38,779 bases of DNA from Actinomycetota bacterium (GCA_028697145.1 JAQVFR010000035.1:1-38779), one strand, 5' to 3'; counted from the first letter of the stretch, positions 16,982 through 25,648 are shown. Notes: a model not told the origin generated them from the sequence alone. Numbers and translations are program-made.

Positions 16982-17110
16982 TCACTCCCCCTTCTCCACC
17001 TTTATCCTCCTTGGCGCGCTGTACCAGGGCGGGCCTCCCGCCGCCCATTCCTCCACTCCCACCTTCTTTATCTTGAGGCCGCATGGAGTGCGGCCGCTGA
17101 CGCTCTTCAT
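16982..17110 (-). CDS. Small 42-residue protein coupled to the GGR-like gene
   Basis: ATG 17110-17108 overlaps the TGA of the GGR-like gene (17109-17107) in an ATGA arrangement, and the frame runs 42 codons to TGA at 16984-16982. The peptide begins MKSVSGRTPCG, continues KIKKVGVEEWAAGGPPWYS and ends KVEKGE. Third positions are mostly G or C, as in the neighbours, and the residue mix looks protein-like. A small hairpin (GGCCGCA/TGCGGCC, 17078-17096) lies inside it. An overlapping frame begun at 17114 looks less natural (low-complexity Gly/Arg). I do not recognise a family; it may be a small accessory of the flavoprotein. Confidence 0.5.
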   Translation of the reverse strand: MKSVSGRTPCGLKIKKVGVEEWAAGGPPWYSAPRRIKVEKGE

Positions 17111-18483
17111 TCATACTCGCGCAGCAGGCGGCGGAAGTAACCGTGCCTCGCCGCGTCAGCCTTCTCCCACAGGGGCTTCACCTTTTCGGCCCAGGCCCCG
17201 AACGCGACCGGGTGTTCCGGATATGCCTCGTAGAGTTTCCTGAGGGTAGCTGCCGTCATGCCCATCTTGACGATGGCGGCGACCGAACCGGGGCGCAGCT
17301 TCCCCGTGGCGATACCGGCAAGAAGGGCCGGAAGCGATCTCAACGCTGTGGCCGGGTCCGACTTCAGTTCATACTCGAGGTTGAGCGCCCGCGTCCCCTC
17401 CTCGCTGAAGATGCCGGGGACGGTGAAGAGGAAATCGATCTCCTCCTGCGAGAGGGAAACGACGGCGGGCATCGCCGCCGCGAGAAAGGCGAACTTGGCG
17501 CCCTGGTCGCGGAAGTAACGCGCATTGTAAGGCCAGAGGGCTTCCCGCGTGAGGTCGTCGCGCGCCAGCGCGTCCGCTGCGACCTCTGCGGCGATGGCAC
17601 AGGCGGTGAAGGCGGAGGTCACACCCTCACCATTGAACGGTTTGTTCAAGAAGGCGGCATCGCCCACCACCATGAGGCCGCTGTCCAACAGGGAGAGCGG
17701 CGGGCGGCGGTAAGGGACCCTGCCGCCGGTCGAACTCACGGCCCGCCCCGTGAAGGGCAGGGTCGCCGCGAAGGCCTGCTGCCTTTTCCTCGCGCCCTCG
17801 GGGCTTGCGGGCATGCCCACCCCTACGATGAGCTCGTCCCCGTAGCTGGGCGCATACCATCCCTGGAAGTGCAGGAAAGAGTTTATGTCCGCGCCCACCT
17901 CGCCCTGGAGGTCACCCCAGGACTCCATGTAGACGATGAGGGTATCCAGGTCGGCGATGGGATCGTTCTCGATCCAGGGGCTGTCCGGCAGGCTGGTCCT
18001 CACCGCCCCGTCAATGCCCGACGCGTCCACCACAAGGCGGCAGGTGACCTCGATGTCTCCCTCCGATCCCGACGCCTCGACACCGGCGGGGAAGCCTTTC
18101 TCCCTGATCACCCTCCTGAACTCCACCTTCTCCAGGATCTCCGCTCCCGCCTTCCTCGCATAGGAGTGGAGCCTGCGCATGAAGGCCGGCTTGTCCATGT
18201 CCAGGGTCGCGAACCTGGCCGTCGCCCTGTTGCGGTGGTCGGGAGACCACATGGTTATGGTTTCCAGGCGGTGCAGCAGCTCTTCCCCCTCCGGAAGCGG
18301 TATGCCGAACCTCTCGAATGCCTCCTCCTCCATGTGGAAGGGCCCGATCCTCGTTCCCAGGTTTTCCAGCTCATCCTTTTCCAGCACCAGGCAACGGTAC
18401 CCGGCCTCAGCGAGTCTCCAGGCAAGGTATGTCCCGGAGGTCCCCGCCCCCACGATCGTCACGTCCACCTCGCGAACAGACAT
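17107..18483 (-). CDS. Geranylgeranyl-reductase-like FAD oxidoreductase
   Basis: A 458-residue flavoprotein of the p-hydroxybenzoate hydroxylase/geranylgeranyl reductase superfamily. The N-terminal VTIVGAGTSGTYLAWRLAEAG gives the FAD dinucleotide motif (G12, G14, G17), LVVDASGIDG is the DG-type motif, and LMVVGDAAFLNKPFNGEGV is the second FAD-binding motif with the pattern usual in GGR proteins. Family members reduce polyprenyl double bonds or oxidise aromatic and lipid substrates; the exact substrate is open. The C-terminal 100 residues are helical. ATG 18483 follows GGGAGG. The gene has a candidate extended -10 at 18530-18522 and overlaps the small gene downstream. Confidence 0.8.
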   Translation of the reverse strand: MSVREVDVTIVGAGTSGTYLAWRLAEAGYRCLVLEKDELENLGTRIGPFHMEEEAFERFGIPLPEGEELLHRLETITMWSPDHRNRATARFATLDMDKPAFMRRLHSYARKAGAEILEKVEFRRVIREKGFPAGVEASGSEGDIEVTCRLVVDASGIDGAVRTSLPDSPWIENDPIADLDTLIVYMESWGDLQGEVGADINSFLHFQGWYAPSYGDELIVGVGMPASPEGARKRQQAFAATLPFTGRAVSSTGGRVPYRRPPLSLLDSGLMVVGDAAFLNKPFNGEGVTSAFTACAIAAEVAADALARDDLTREALWPYNARYFRDQGAKFAFLAAAMPAVVSLSQEEIDFLFTVPGIFSEEGTRALNLEYELKSDPATALRSLPALLAGIATGKLRPGSVAAIVKMGMTAATLRKLYEAYPEHPVAFGAWAEKVKPLWEKADAARHGYFRRLLREYE

Positions 18484-18521
18484 AGTAAACCTCCCTGAGC
18501 CCGTGAGCCTGCAACACGTCT

Positions 18522-18530
18522 ATTTTAACA
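18522..18530 (-). promoter_or_regulatory. Extended -10 promoter of the GGR-like gene
   Basis: Minus-strand TGTTAAAAT (extended -10 pattern) lies about 40 bases before ATG 18483, giving a leader of roughly 30 nt with a GGGAGG ribosome site. No -35 hexamer is clear. Confidence 0.5.
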
Positions 18531-18603
18531 ACCCGCGGAGACCTGGTGCGCGGCTAAGCGTACATGTGCACGCGGAGTGTATGGCCCTTCGCCCTGATTT
18601 TCG

Positions 18604-18619
18604 TTAAAATATTTTATTA
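18604..18619 (+). promoter_or_regulatory. AT-rich palindrome upstream of the acyltransferase gene
   Basis: TAAAATATTTTA (18605-18616) is a perfect palindrome in an otherwise GC-rich intergenic region and is the probable melting or operator site for the rightward gene. Its GTTAAAATA core also occurs in the leftward GGR-like promoter, in mirrored orientation. Confidence 0.4.
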
Positions 18620-18691
18620 CGGATCGGGGGGATGCCGGTAACGATAGAGAAAAATCCTGCCGGAATGCGTCCGGCCCGCCATGGGGGAAAC

Positions 18692-19711
18692 ATGAGCAAG
18701 GACACAACGGAGAGATCCAATATTTTCTTCCGCGCGGTGGAGGCCTTCCTTCTCGGGGTCTTCCACGCGACCGGCTTCCTGTTCCGTTATATGCCTCCCC
18801 GCGTAATGGACGCCCTCTTCTCCGCCCTGGGCGCCCTGGTGTTCTATCTCAGGCCCGGGATGAGGCGCCGCCTGGTGGCCAAACTCTCCGACGCCATGCT
18901 GGAGATAAAAGACCGCCGCCACCTGGCGCGCATCGGCAGGGAGGTGTGTTCCTCCGCCCTGCGCCCCATCTACGACCTCTATCTTTTCGGCACGCACGAG
19001 GAGCGCTTTCTGCGCGGACTGCGCGTGGAGGGCATGGAGAACCTGGACCGGGCCGAATCCCTCGGCAGGGGCGTACTGCTGCTGGGCTCACACCTGGGCG
19101 CCTTTTGCCTGCGCCTGGCGGTGATGATGCGGCTTGGAAAGCCCTACACCCCGGTGATGTACAATCCCGAAAGCTCGCCCGTGTCCAGGTACGTGAAAGC
19201 CATGTCGGATTACGGCAGTTCCCTGGGCTACGATCCCGAAGGCAATCCCGTGATATTCGCGGGAGAGGACGCTGTTTCCGGCATAGAGGGGCAACTGGCA
19301 AAAGGAGGGAAGGTGTCCATCAACTTCGACGTGGACGGCGGATTCGTGGTCGACTTCATGGGCAGGCCCGCCGCCATGGCCAGCGGCGCCGCGCACTTCG
19401 CCCTCAACACGGGCGCGGCCATCGTCCCCTTCGCGCTGCTGCGGGGAGAGGGGGTCTTCGACCACCGCATGAGGATCTGCGAACCGCTGCAATATCGGCT
19501 GAGCGGCGACCGCGCACAAGACCTCGAGACCATCATGACCGCGGTGGCCAAGGCCGGCGAGGACCTCATCCGCGAGACCCCCGGCCAGTGGATGAGCTGG
19601 TTCGGCCTGTGGCAATGGTGGGACAAGGCCGCCGAGATCATGGAAGCCCGCGAAGAGAACGTGCGGCAGCCCGTCGAAGCGGAAGCCCCCTCGCCCGCCT
19701 CCGCACGGTAA
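18692..19711 (+). CDS. LPLAT-superfamily lipid acyltransferase (HtrB/PatA-like), atypical active site
   Basis: A 339-residue protein resembling lauroyl/acyl transferases that acylate lipid A or phosphatidylinositol mannosides at the inner membrane. It has a hydrophobic N-terminal stretch (about 11-52), the block GRGVLLLGSHLGAFCLRL around 126-142, a PESSPVSRYVKAM segment, and QWMSWFGLWQWW near the C-terminus. The usual catalytic HxxxxD/E is read here as H134-LGAF-C139: the acidic residue is replaced by cysteine, so activity is uncertain. ATG 18692 is preceded by GGGGGAA; in-frame ATGs at 18632 and 18665 would add an unconserved-looking leader. The DUF3795 gene follows after 23 bases, probably in one operon. 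Confidence 0.75.
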   Translation: MSKDTTERSNIFFRAVEAFLLGVFHATGFLFRYMPPRVMDALFSALGALVFYLRPGMRRRLVAKLSDAMLEIKDRRHLARIGREVCSSALRPIYDLYLFGTHEERFLRGLRVEGMENLDRAESLGRGVLLLGSHLGAFCLRLAVMMRLGKPYTPVMYNPESSPVSRYVKAMSDYGSSLGYDPEGNPVIFAGEDAVSGIEGQLAKGGKVSINFDVDGGFVVDFMGRPAAMASGAAHFALNTGAAIVPFALLRGEGVFDHRMRICEPLQYRLSGDRAQDLETIMTAVAKAGEDLIRETPGQWMSWFGLWQWWDKAAEIMEAREENVRQPVEAEAPSPASAR

Positions 19712-19734
19712 TAGGCGAAGGAGGTACGGGAGAC

Positions 19735-20187
19735 ATGGAAGTGAAGAGAGAGCTGCTGGCGCCCTGCGGGCTGTACTGCGGCGTGTGCGCCGTGCTCATC
19801 GCCCACCGCGATGGCAACGACAAGTTCAAGGAGAAGCTGGTCTCGGTTTACGGCGTGAGTTCGCCGGACGATATCCGCTGCGGGGGGTGCCTCTCCGAGG
19901 ACCGTTTCTTCTACTGCCAGGCATGCCCCATACGGGACTGCTGCGCGCAGAAGGGGCTCGAGGGCTGCCACCAGTGCGACGAATGGCCCTGCGACCTCAT
20001 CGAGAACTTCCCCCTTCCCGTCGGGAAGAAGGTGATCATGCGCGCCGTTCCCGCCTGGAAGGAACTGGGTACCGAGGCCTGGGTGGAAGCGGAGGAGAAA
20101 CGCTACACCTGCCCCGAGTGCGGTTATGCCCTCTTCCGGGGCGCGAAGAGGTGCCGCGGATGCGGCGCCGACGTGGACGTCGATTAA
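19735..20187 (+). CDS. DUF3795-type cysteine-rich protein with C-terminal zinc ribbon
   Basis: A 150-residue protein with the DUF3795 cysteine pattern: CGLYCGVC near residue 11-18, CGGC, CQACPIRDCC, then CHQCDEWPC. Such proteins are common in anaerobes and may bind an iron-sulfur cluster or zinc; the function is unknown. After the domain comes a second zinc-ribbon unit, CPECGY and CRGCGAD, at the very C-terminus. ATG 19735 has a strong AAGGAGG site. It follows the LPLAT gene closely. Confidence 0.8.
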   Translation: MEVKRELLAPCGLYCGVCAVLIAHRDGNDKFKEKLVSVYGVSSPDDIRCGGCLSEDRFFYCQACPIRDCCAQKGLEGCHQCDEWPCDLIENFPLPVGKKVIMRAVPAWKELGTEAWVEAEEKRYTCPECGYALFRGAKRCRGCGADVDVD

Positions 20188-20249
20188 GGGAGGAAAGGTC
20201 ACCCGGCGACTGCACCCGCCCATTCAGCACACGTTCCCTCTTCGTCTGC

Positions 20250-20474
20250 CACAGGTGGGGGAAACACCTATACTTGAAGTCGTCCGGTCCGGCCCTGCAC
20301 GGGGTTTTCATCCGCTATATGCTCTCCCGCCACGAGAACGTCTTCGTCCCCGCCTATTTCGACTTCGACCTGGAGGGCAGGCTCAAGAGCCTGGGCGCCA
20401 ACGTCGAGGAGAAGCGCCCGGTGCTGAGGGGCGTGGGCAGGATCCTCAAATGCCGCAAGCCTTTTCCACTTTAA
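20250..20474 (+). pseudogene. Possible gene remnant or small unidentified protein
   Basis: A frame ending in TAA 20472-20474 codes for a natural-looking segment that includes HGVFIRYMLSRHENVFVP, FDFDLEGRLKSLGANVEEK and GRILKCRKPFP. The longest ATG-started version begins at 20319 (51 residues) with no good ribosome site; a TTG at 20274 follows AGGTGGGGG. The amphipathic, well-mixed composition suggests the C-terminal end of a former enzyme whose 5' part is lost. I could not name the family. Confidence 0.4.
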
Positions 20475-20503
20475 CGCCACCCCGGAAAAGCGGCGGCGCC
20501 CCT

Positions 20504-20717
20504 GGGGTCACATCTTTATTATTGAAGAGATATGTTTATTAAGGATCTTCAAGTCATTTAATGGCTGCATTAATTGTTCGGCTTGTTTAATCTGCACACG
20601 CCTTATCCCAAACCCTGCCATCGCTCCGGCCTGGTCAACCTCTACCCTGCGTAAGGCGGTACGGGCACGGTATCCCTCTCCGCCGCCCGAGTTGAATGCT
20701 TCTTTGTAAGCGCGCAT
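20504..20717 (-). mobile_element. Mobile-element-type remnant ending in TGACCCC
   Basis: Minus-strand frame 20717-20508 (69 codons, MRAYKEAFNSGG at the start, SIIKM at the end) stops at the TGA of TGACCCC (20510-20504), the same arrangement as the terminal repeats at 26994-27177. Base composition is clearly lower in GC than the flanks. I read this as the leftover end of an inserted element; the protein family is not recognised. From 20718 to 21002 I see no gene, only AT-richer DNA and no convincing promoter for the amidohydrolase. Confidence 0.4.
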
Positions 20718-21002
20718 GGTCTCGTCATCTTTGCATTATTAGCCTGAATATTCCATTTGTGCATATCTTATGCCATGATGTCCAGCTCAGTCGCAGGCTT
20801 TTCATTTAACCGGTATTTCCTATCTCATATGCACCATTTAAAAAGGGCTGCGTCGCTGCGTTCGCAAGGTCGAGACACAGGCCGGGTTTTACCCCGAGTG
20901 TGACGCTCGTCATGCCGCCGTCAAGTGCCCCGTCAAAGCCGTCGAAAGAACATATAAAGTGCAGCGGCTTATCCATACCGGATCAGTGTTGGGAGGATAG
21001 AG

Positions 21003-22721
21003 ATGGATTTCTTCAATTGGCTTAGCCCGGGTCCCAGGTTCGAGAGGACGGGCGCGGACCTCGCGGACATGGTGGTCGCAGACGCCAGGATCTTCACCTC
21101 CGACGCCGCCCGTCCCCGGGCGAGCGCCATGGCGGTGAGGGGCGGGCGCATAATCTACGTCGGGGACGACGGCGGGGCGGCAGTGCACGTGGGGCAGGAT
21201 ACGCGCTTGATCGACGGCAGGAAAAGGGTGCTCACGCCGGGATTCATCGATAACCACTGCCACGTGGTGTGGATAGGCGGCATGACGGCCATCATGACCC
21301 CACGGCTGTTGGAGGCCGCGAACCTGGAGGAGATGCTCGAGATGGTCCTCGACCAGTCCCGCGCCAACCCTGACCTCCCCTACGTATCCGGGGTGGGATG
21401 GAGGTTCGAATATGCCCCGGGAGGGGCCCCGGACCGCGAGGTGATGGACAGGGTGGTCAAGGACCGGCCGGTCCTGCTCATGTCCATCTGCGGCCAGTGC
21501 GGGTGGATCAACACCCGCGCCGCCGAGCTGCTTGAGGAGAGGAATCCCCAGGCCCTGGGCCGCCTCGCTCCAAGGCTCGACGCTTCGGGGGCCTGTACCG
21601 GCGCACTGGACCACTTCCACTCCTTCTCTCCTCTGGACTTCTTCAGCGAAGAGGAGATCGCGCCCGTGTTCGAGACGGCGGTGCCGGAGGCCATAGCGGC
21701 GGTGATGGACGAGGCGGTCTCGGCAGGGGTAACGGCCATGGACGACGTGCAGTTCTACCGCCCCTTCGTCCCCTATGTGATCAAGTACCGCGAAAGCGGC
21801 ATCTTCGACAAGGTGCGGCTGCGCGGTTCTCTCTACGTGGACCCCCACGACCTGGAGGACGAGGGCAGGCTGCGCGATGACCTCGCCTGGTGGAAGGATA
21901 CCGCCGGGGAGTCGGATGAGCGCCTGACCCTGGGCAAGTCCGTGAAGTTCTACATCGACGGCACTGTGGGCAACCGCACCTCTTTCTTCCTGGAGCCTTA
22001 CTGCGACGACCCGTCCTATTACGGCAGGCCCGACTGGACGCAGGAGGACTTCGACCGCGTGATCGAGATCGCCGACGGCATGCACCTCCAGACCTGCACC
22101 CACGCCATCGGCGACGCCGGCATACGCCGGGTGATAGACTCCTGCGAGCGCGCGCGCGGGATCAACGGCGAGTGGGACTCGCGCCACCGCCTCGAGCACT
22201 GCGAGTTCCCCACCCCGGATGACCGGGAGAGGATGGCGCGGCTGGGCATGCACGCGGCCATGCAGCCGACGCATTCCTTCGGAGACGAGGTGGTGGAACG
22301 CTTCCTGGGACACGAGAGGATGCAGGGCTGGCATCCATGGCGCAGCCTGGAGAGAGCGGGGGTCCCCTTGTCCTTCGGGAGCGACTGGTGCAACTCTCCC
22401 TTGAATCCCTTCTACGGGCTACTGCTCGCCACCACCCGCATGAACTACAAGGGCAAGACCGACTGGGCGCCGGAGGAGAAGATCGCCATCGAGAACGCGG
22501 TCCGGCACTGGACCATCGACTCCGCGCGTGCGCTCAAGATGGAGGACGACATCGGCTCCCTCGAGGTGGGGAAACGCGCCGATTTCGTCATCTGGAATAC
22601 CAGCCCCCTCAAGGTGAATTCCTGGTGGTTCATGCTCACCCACGAGATGGACCTGGGTAAGCTCGAGGGCTTCGTGGACCTCACTGCGGTGAACGGAGAG
22701 GTGGTCTACGAGAAGACCTGA
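21003..22721 (+). CDS. YtcJ-like metal-dependent amidohydrolase (Amidohydro_3)
   Basis: A 572-residue amidohydrolase. ADMVVADARIFTSD is the first beta-sandwich strand, LTPGFIDNHCHVVW carries the HxH metal pair (H85, H87), THAIGDAG and HRLEHCEFP give further metal-binding histidines, and FGSDWCNSPLNPFYG holds the catalytic Asp. EVGKRADFVIWNTSPL near the C-terminus is the return strand typical of the family. Members (YtcJ, N-substituted formamide deformylase) hydrolyse amides or formamides with one or two metals; no signal peptide, so cytoplasmic. ATG 21003 is preceded by GGGAGGATAG. It precedes the HdrD-like trio by 247 bases and may or may not share their transcript. Confidence 0.85.
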   Translation: MDFFNWLSPGPRFERTGADLADMVVADARIFTSDAARPRASAMAVRGGRIIYVGDDGGAAVHVGQDTRLIDGRKRVLTPGFIDNHCHVVWIGGMTAIMTPRLLEAANLEEMLEMVLDQSRANPDLPYVSGVGWRFEYAPGGAPDREVMDRVVKDRPVLLMSICGQCGWINTRAAELLEERNPQALGRLAPRLDASGACTGALDHFHSFSPLDFFSEEEIAPVFETAVPEAIAAVMDEAVSAGVTAMDDVQFYRPFVPYVIKYRESGIFDKVRLRGSLYVDPHDLEDEGRLRDDLAWWKDTAGESDERLTLGKSVKFYIDGTVGNRTSFFLEPYCDDPSYYGRPDWTQEDFDRVIEIADGMHLQTCTHAIGDAGIRRVIDSCERARGINGEWDSRHRLEHCEFPTPDDRERMARLGMHAAMQPTHSFGDEVVERFLGHERMQGWHPWRSLERAGVPLSFGSDWCNSPLNPFYGLLLATTRMNYKGKTDWAPEEKIAIENAVRHWTIDSARALKMEDDIGSLEVGKRADFVIWNTSPLKVNSWWFMLTHEMDLGKLEGFVDLTAVNGEVVYEKT

Positions 22722-22968
22722 AGCTGAACCCCGTGCAAAGGGCGTAACCGGGCCGCGGTTGATTCGTAGCCGGATGTCCCGGGCACAGGCACCTTGCCGT
22801 GCATGCAGCCTGGGGCGTCGCACTTGCTTGATCCCATGGTCTTCATGGTTTTACGCATGGGTGGGGAGATGCCAGCCTGATTTGCTACTATATAGAAGCC
22901 TGCTAAATATCATCCGGCAAACCAGGGTCCGTCCATCAGCGGTGGCGACGAAGCCAGGGAGGTTTCGC

Positions 22969-24195
22969 ATGGAGATGCTCGGTCCGGCAAAGCGGTTCGA
23001 CGAGGAAGCGTGCACGCGCTGCGGCCTGTGCTTCAGCGAGTGCCCGGTGATGGGCCTGCCGGTGAAGACGGCTCGGGAGGAGATCCGGCGCCTCATCGCC
23101 GGAGAGCCCACGAAGCACGTGCTGCGCAAGTGCGCCAGCTGTTTCGCCTGCGACCATATCTGCCCCGAGGGGTGCAATCCCACCGAGCTGGTGCTGCAGC
23201 GCTGGCACGAGCAGTACGAGCGGGAGGGGCTGCCCGTTCGCGCCAGGTACTACTCGCCCCACGAAGAGCTCAACTTCCGCACCTACGTGGTGGCCAGGAT
23301 GCCTGCTGGGGAGCGGGAACTCATCCGCAAGTGGGCAGACCACTCCCCGACAGAGGAGATACTCTACCCCGGATGCAACATCATCACCGCCCCGTTCATC
23401 ACGCAGACAAAGGCCCTGGGGGGACTGGACATCCGTGGCACCCTGGACTACTGCTGCGGCGAGACCTACTACCGCATGGGCCTTTTCGATGAAGTGCAGA
23501 AGGTGGCCCGCCGACTGGAGAGGTACTTCAAAACCCTCGGCGTGAAAAAAGTGAACCTCCTGTGCACGGCGGGGTGCAACATGTTCATGAACGTGCTCCC
23601 CGCCTACGGCGTGGACTTCGACTTCGAGGTGCGCCCCTACCTGCCCGTCATCCTGCGTAAACTGGAGGACGGGGAGCTGGAGATAGTGAGGAGGCTGGAG
23701 GGCACGGCCACCATCCAGGAGTCCTGCTACGGCAAACAACTCGGCGATGAATACATGGACGTCCCCCGCCGCATCCTGGAACTCATCGGGTTGGAGGTGG
23801 TGGAGGAGAAGAAGCGGCGGGACTGTGCGCTGTGCTGCGGCATCGCCGGCGGTTTTCCGCCCGACTCCGGCTACCACATCATGGACGTGACCCTGGCCAC
23901 GGTGAAGAGCCTGCTGCAGTCGCGCGGGACCGGGGCCGATTACACCGTGGGTTACTGCGCCGGCTGCCTGCAGATGCTCTCCACCGGACGCGTGCTCTTC
24001 CCCCTGGGCGGTCCCGTTTACCACGTCCTGGAACTGCTCTCCGAAGCCTTGGGTGAGGAACCGCAGCACCCCATGAAGTGGCGCGCACGCGCTTTCCTCG
24101 CGGGCACCATGCGCCATCAGCTGCCTCTCACCCTTTCCAGGAAAAAGTACCGCATCCCGGAGATACCCGAGGTCCCGCCGGGCGCGGGCTCTTGA
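22969..24195 (+). CDS. HdrD/GlpC-like iron-sulfur oxidoreductase, paralogue 1
   Basis: A 408-residue soluble protein. Two 4Fe-4S motifs open it: C15-C18-C21-C25P and C55-C58-C61-C65P. Two cysteine-rich CCG domains follow: LYPGCN, YCCGETYYRMGLF and CTAGCNMF in the first, and ESCYGKQ, LCCGIAGG and YCAGCLQM in the second. All expected ligands are present, so both CCG domains could bind a cluster. The family includes HdrD, GlpC and LutA-type subunits that pass electrons between dehydrogenases, thiols or quinones. There are no membrane helices; the C-terminal tail has a basic LSRKKYRI motif. ATG 22969 has GGGAGG upstream. It heads a group of three similar genes in the same direction. Confidence 0.85.
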   Translation: MEMLGPAKRFDEEACTRCGLCFSECPVMGLPVKTAREEIRRLIAGEPTKHVLRKCASCFACDHICPEGCNPTELVLQRWHEQYEREGLPVRARYYSPHEELNFRTYVVARMPAGERELIRKWADHSPTEEILYPGCNIITAPFITQTKALGGLDIRGTLDYCCGETYYRMGLFDEVQKVARRLERYFKTLGVKKVNLLCTAGCNMFMNVLPAYGVDFDFEVRPYLPVILRKLEDGELEIVRRLEGTATIQESCYGKQLGDEYMDVPRRILELIGLEVVEEKKRRDCALCCGIAGGFPPDSGYHIMDVTLATVKSLLQSRGTGADYTVGYCAGCLQMLSTGRVLFPLGGPVYHVLELLSEALGEEPQHPMKWRARAFLAGTMRHQLPLTLSRKKYRIPEIPEVPPGAGS

Positions 24196-24262
24196 CGCAT
24201 GGCGGCACGGGGTGGATATGAGACGGCGGAGGACGCCGGAACATACAGGGGGTAGATAAGCT

Positions 24263-25648
24263 ATGGCTGTACGTGAATTCCGTTTCTTCCGCGAGGACCT
24301 CTGCGACCGCTGCGGCGACTGCTTCGCGGCCTGCCCCTACCTGGAGCTGCCGCAGGGGGAGGCGAAACGCGAGATAGGCGGCCTTATCGAGCGCGGCTCC
24401 TCCCTCGCCCTCGAGGTATGCAACACCTGTCACACCTGCGACGCCGTCTGCCCAAACGGCGCCGACCCCTACGAACTGGTGCTGGAGCACTGGAGCGAGC
24501 GGCGCAAGCAGGGATTGCCCACCACCGCCAGGCTGGTCACGCCGTCGGAGCCATGCAACATCTGGTCCTGCCTCAAGGCGGTGATGCCTGCGGATGAGCT
24601 GGCGCTGCTGCGCTCCTGGGACGATTTCTCCCCCTGCGAGGAGATATGCCTCACCGGTTTTTACACCAGCGTGGTCCCCTATCTCCTGCAGGCATCGGTG
24701 CTGGAGGGCCTGCCGAAGATCGTAGGCTCGGAGGCGCTCTTCGGCTGTGCGGGAGATATCTACAAGACGGGCCGTTTCGACATGGTGGAGCAGATAAGCC
24801 GCCGCCTGGAGCGCGTCTTCTCGGAGATGGGCGTGAAGAAGGTGGTCTGCTCCATGAGCGCCGAGGGCATGGTGCTCGAGGAGATCCTCCCCCGCCGCTT
24901 CGGGGCGGACTTCGCCTTCGAGGTGGAGCCCCTGGACGTGTGGCTGCTGCGCAAGCTGCAGGAGGGGGAGATCGTGCCCGTCAGGGAGTTGGGCATGAAG
25001 GTGACCGTGCACGACAACTGCCTCTCCAAGATGCAGGGGGGCAGGCTGCAGGAGGTCAACCGGGAGATCGTGCGGCGCACCGGCTGCGACATCGTGGAGA
25101 TGCGGCACACCCGCGAGCGCTCCATGTGCTGCGGCTTCGGGGCCGCCGCCGCCCGCTTCCGGGTCATGGACATCATGTCCTCGGGCTGGCGCCGCCTGAA
25201 AGAGATCGAGGCCACGGGGGCGGACGCCGCCGTCATCTACTGCCCCGCCTGCCTCTTCATCCTCTCGGTGATCAAGGAGATGGCGGGCTCCAGGATGCCC
25301 TTCTACCATCCCGTGGAGCTGGTGGAGATGGCCGCGGGAGGAGAGCCGCCGCGCCGCCACGAGGACAGGGCCTGGGACATGGCGGCGGTGATAAGCAATC
25401 ACCTCGTCAAGTACGCTCTCTTCCCATCCTACCGCAAGAGCTTCCAGCCCGCCTTCATCTCCCCCGAAATACAGCCCCTGCCGCAGCTGCCGCGGGGAGA
25501 CCGCCTGCGCATGAAGGCCCTGGCCGCCCTTTACCACAGCCCGGTCGTACAAAACAGGATCATGCGGTCCGTCATCTCCCTCGGCTTCAAGGCGGCGGTG
25601 GCGGCCTACGACGTGAGGCATTGGGGTCAAGCCTCGCCGCGTGCCTGA
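24263..25648 (+). CDS. HdrD/GlpC-like iron-sulfur oxidoreductase, paralogue 2 (degenerate first CCG domain)
   Basis: A 461-residue paralogue of its two neighbours. The two 4Fe-4S motifs are intact (C14-C17-C20-C24P and C53-C56-C59-C63P). In the first CCG domain the ligands are mostly lost: the PGC motif reads LTGFY, CCG reads GCAG, and the CxxxC pair keeps only one Cys (VCSMSAEG). The second CCG domain is intact (HDNCLSK, MCCGFGAAA, YCPACLF). It is about 55 residues longer than the others at the C-terminus, with a basic, aromatic tail. The last eleven residues, from about RHWGQASPRA, come from the 32-bp tandem repeat that holds the stop codon, so the original end may have been different. Start ATG 24263 has a weak GGGGGTAG site. 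Confidence 0.8.
   Translation: MAVREFRFFREDLCDRCGDCFAACPYLELPQGEAKREIGGLIERGSSLALEVCNTCHTCDAVCPNGADPYELVLEHWSERRKQGLPTTARLVTPSEPCNIWSCLKAVMPADELALLRSWDDFSPCEEICLTGFYTSVVPYLLQASVLEGLPKIVGSEALFGCAGDIYKTGRFDMVEQISRRLERVFSEMGVKKVVCSMSAEGMVLEEILPRRFGADFAFEVEPLDVWLLRKLQEGEIVPVRELGMKVTVHDNCLSKMQGGRLQEVNREIVRRTGCDIVEMRHTRERSMCCGFGAAAARFRVMDIMSSGWRRLKEIEATGADAAVIYCPACLFILSVIKEMAGSRMPFYHPVELVEMAAGGEPPRRHEDRAWDMAAVISNHLVKYALFPSYRKSFQPAFISPEIQPLPQLPRGDRLRMKALAALYHSPVVQNRIMRSVISLGFKAAVAAYDVRHWGQASPRA

Noticed and set aside
13804-18483. Carotenoid biosynthesis cluster based on CrtC-like and GGR-like genes
   Set aside because: No phytoene synthase, desaturase or cyclase is present; both families have many non-carotenoid members.
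22886-22894. Promoter (TACTATATA) ahead of HdrD-like paralogue 1
   Set aside because: AT-rich core without a matching -35 or extended -10; too weak to list as a feature.
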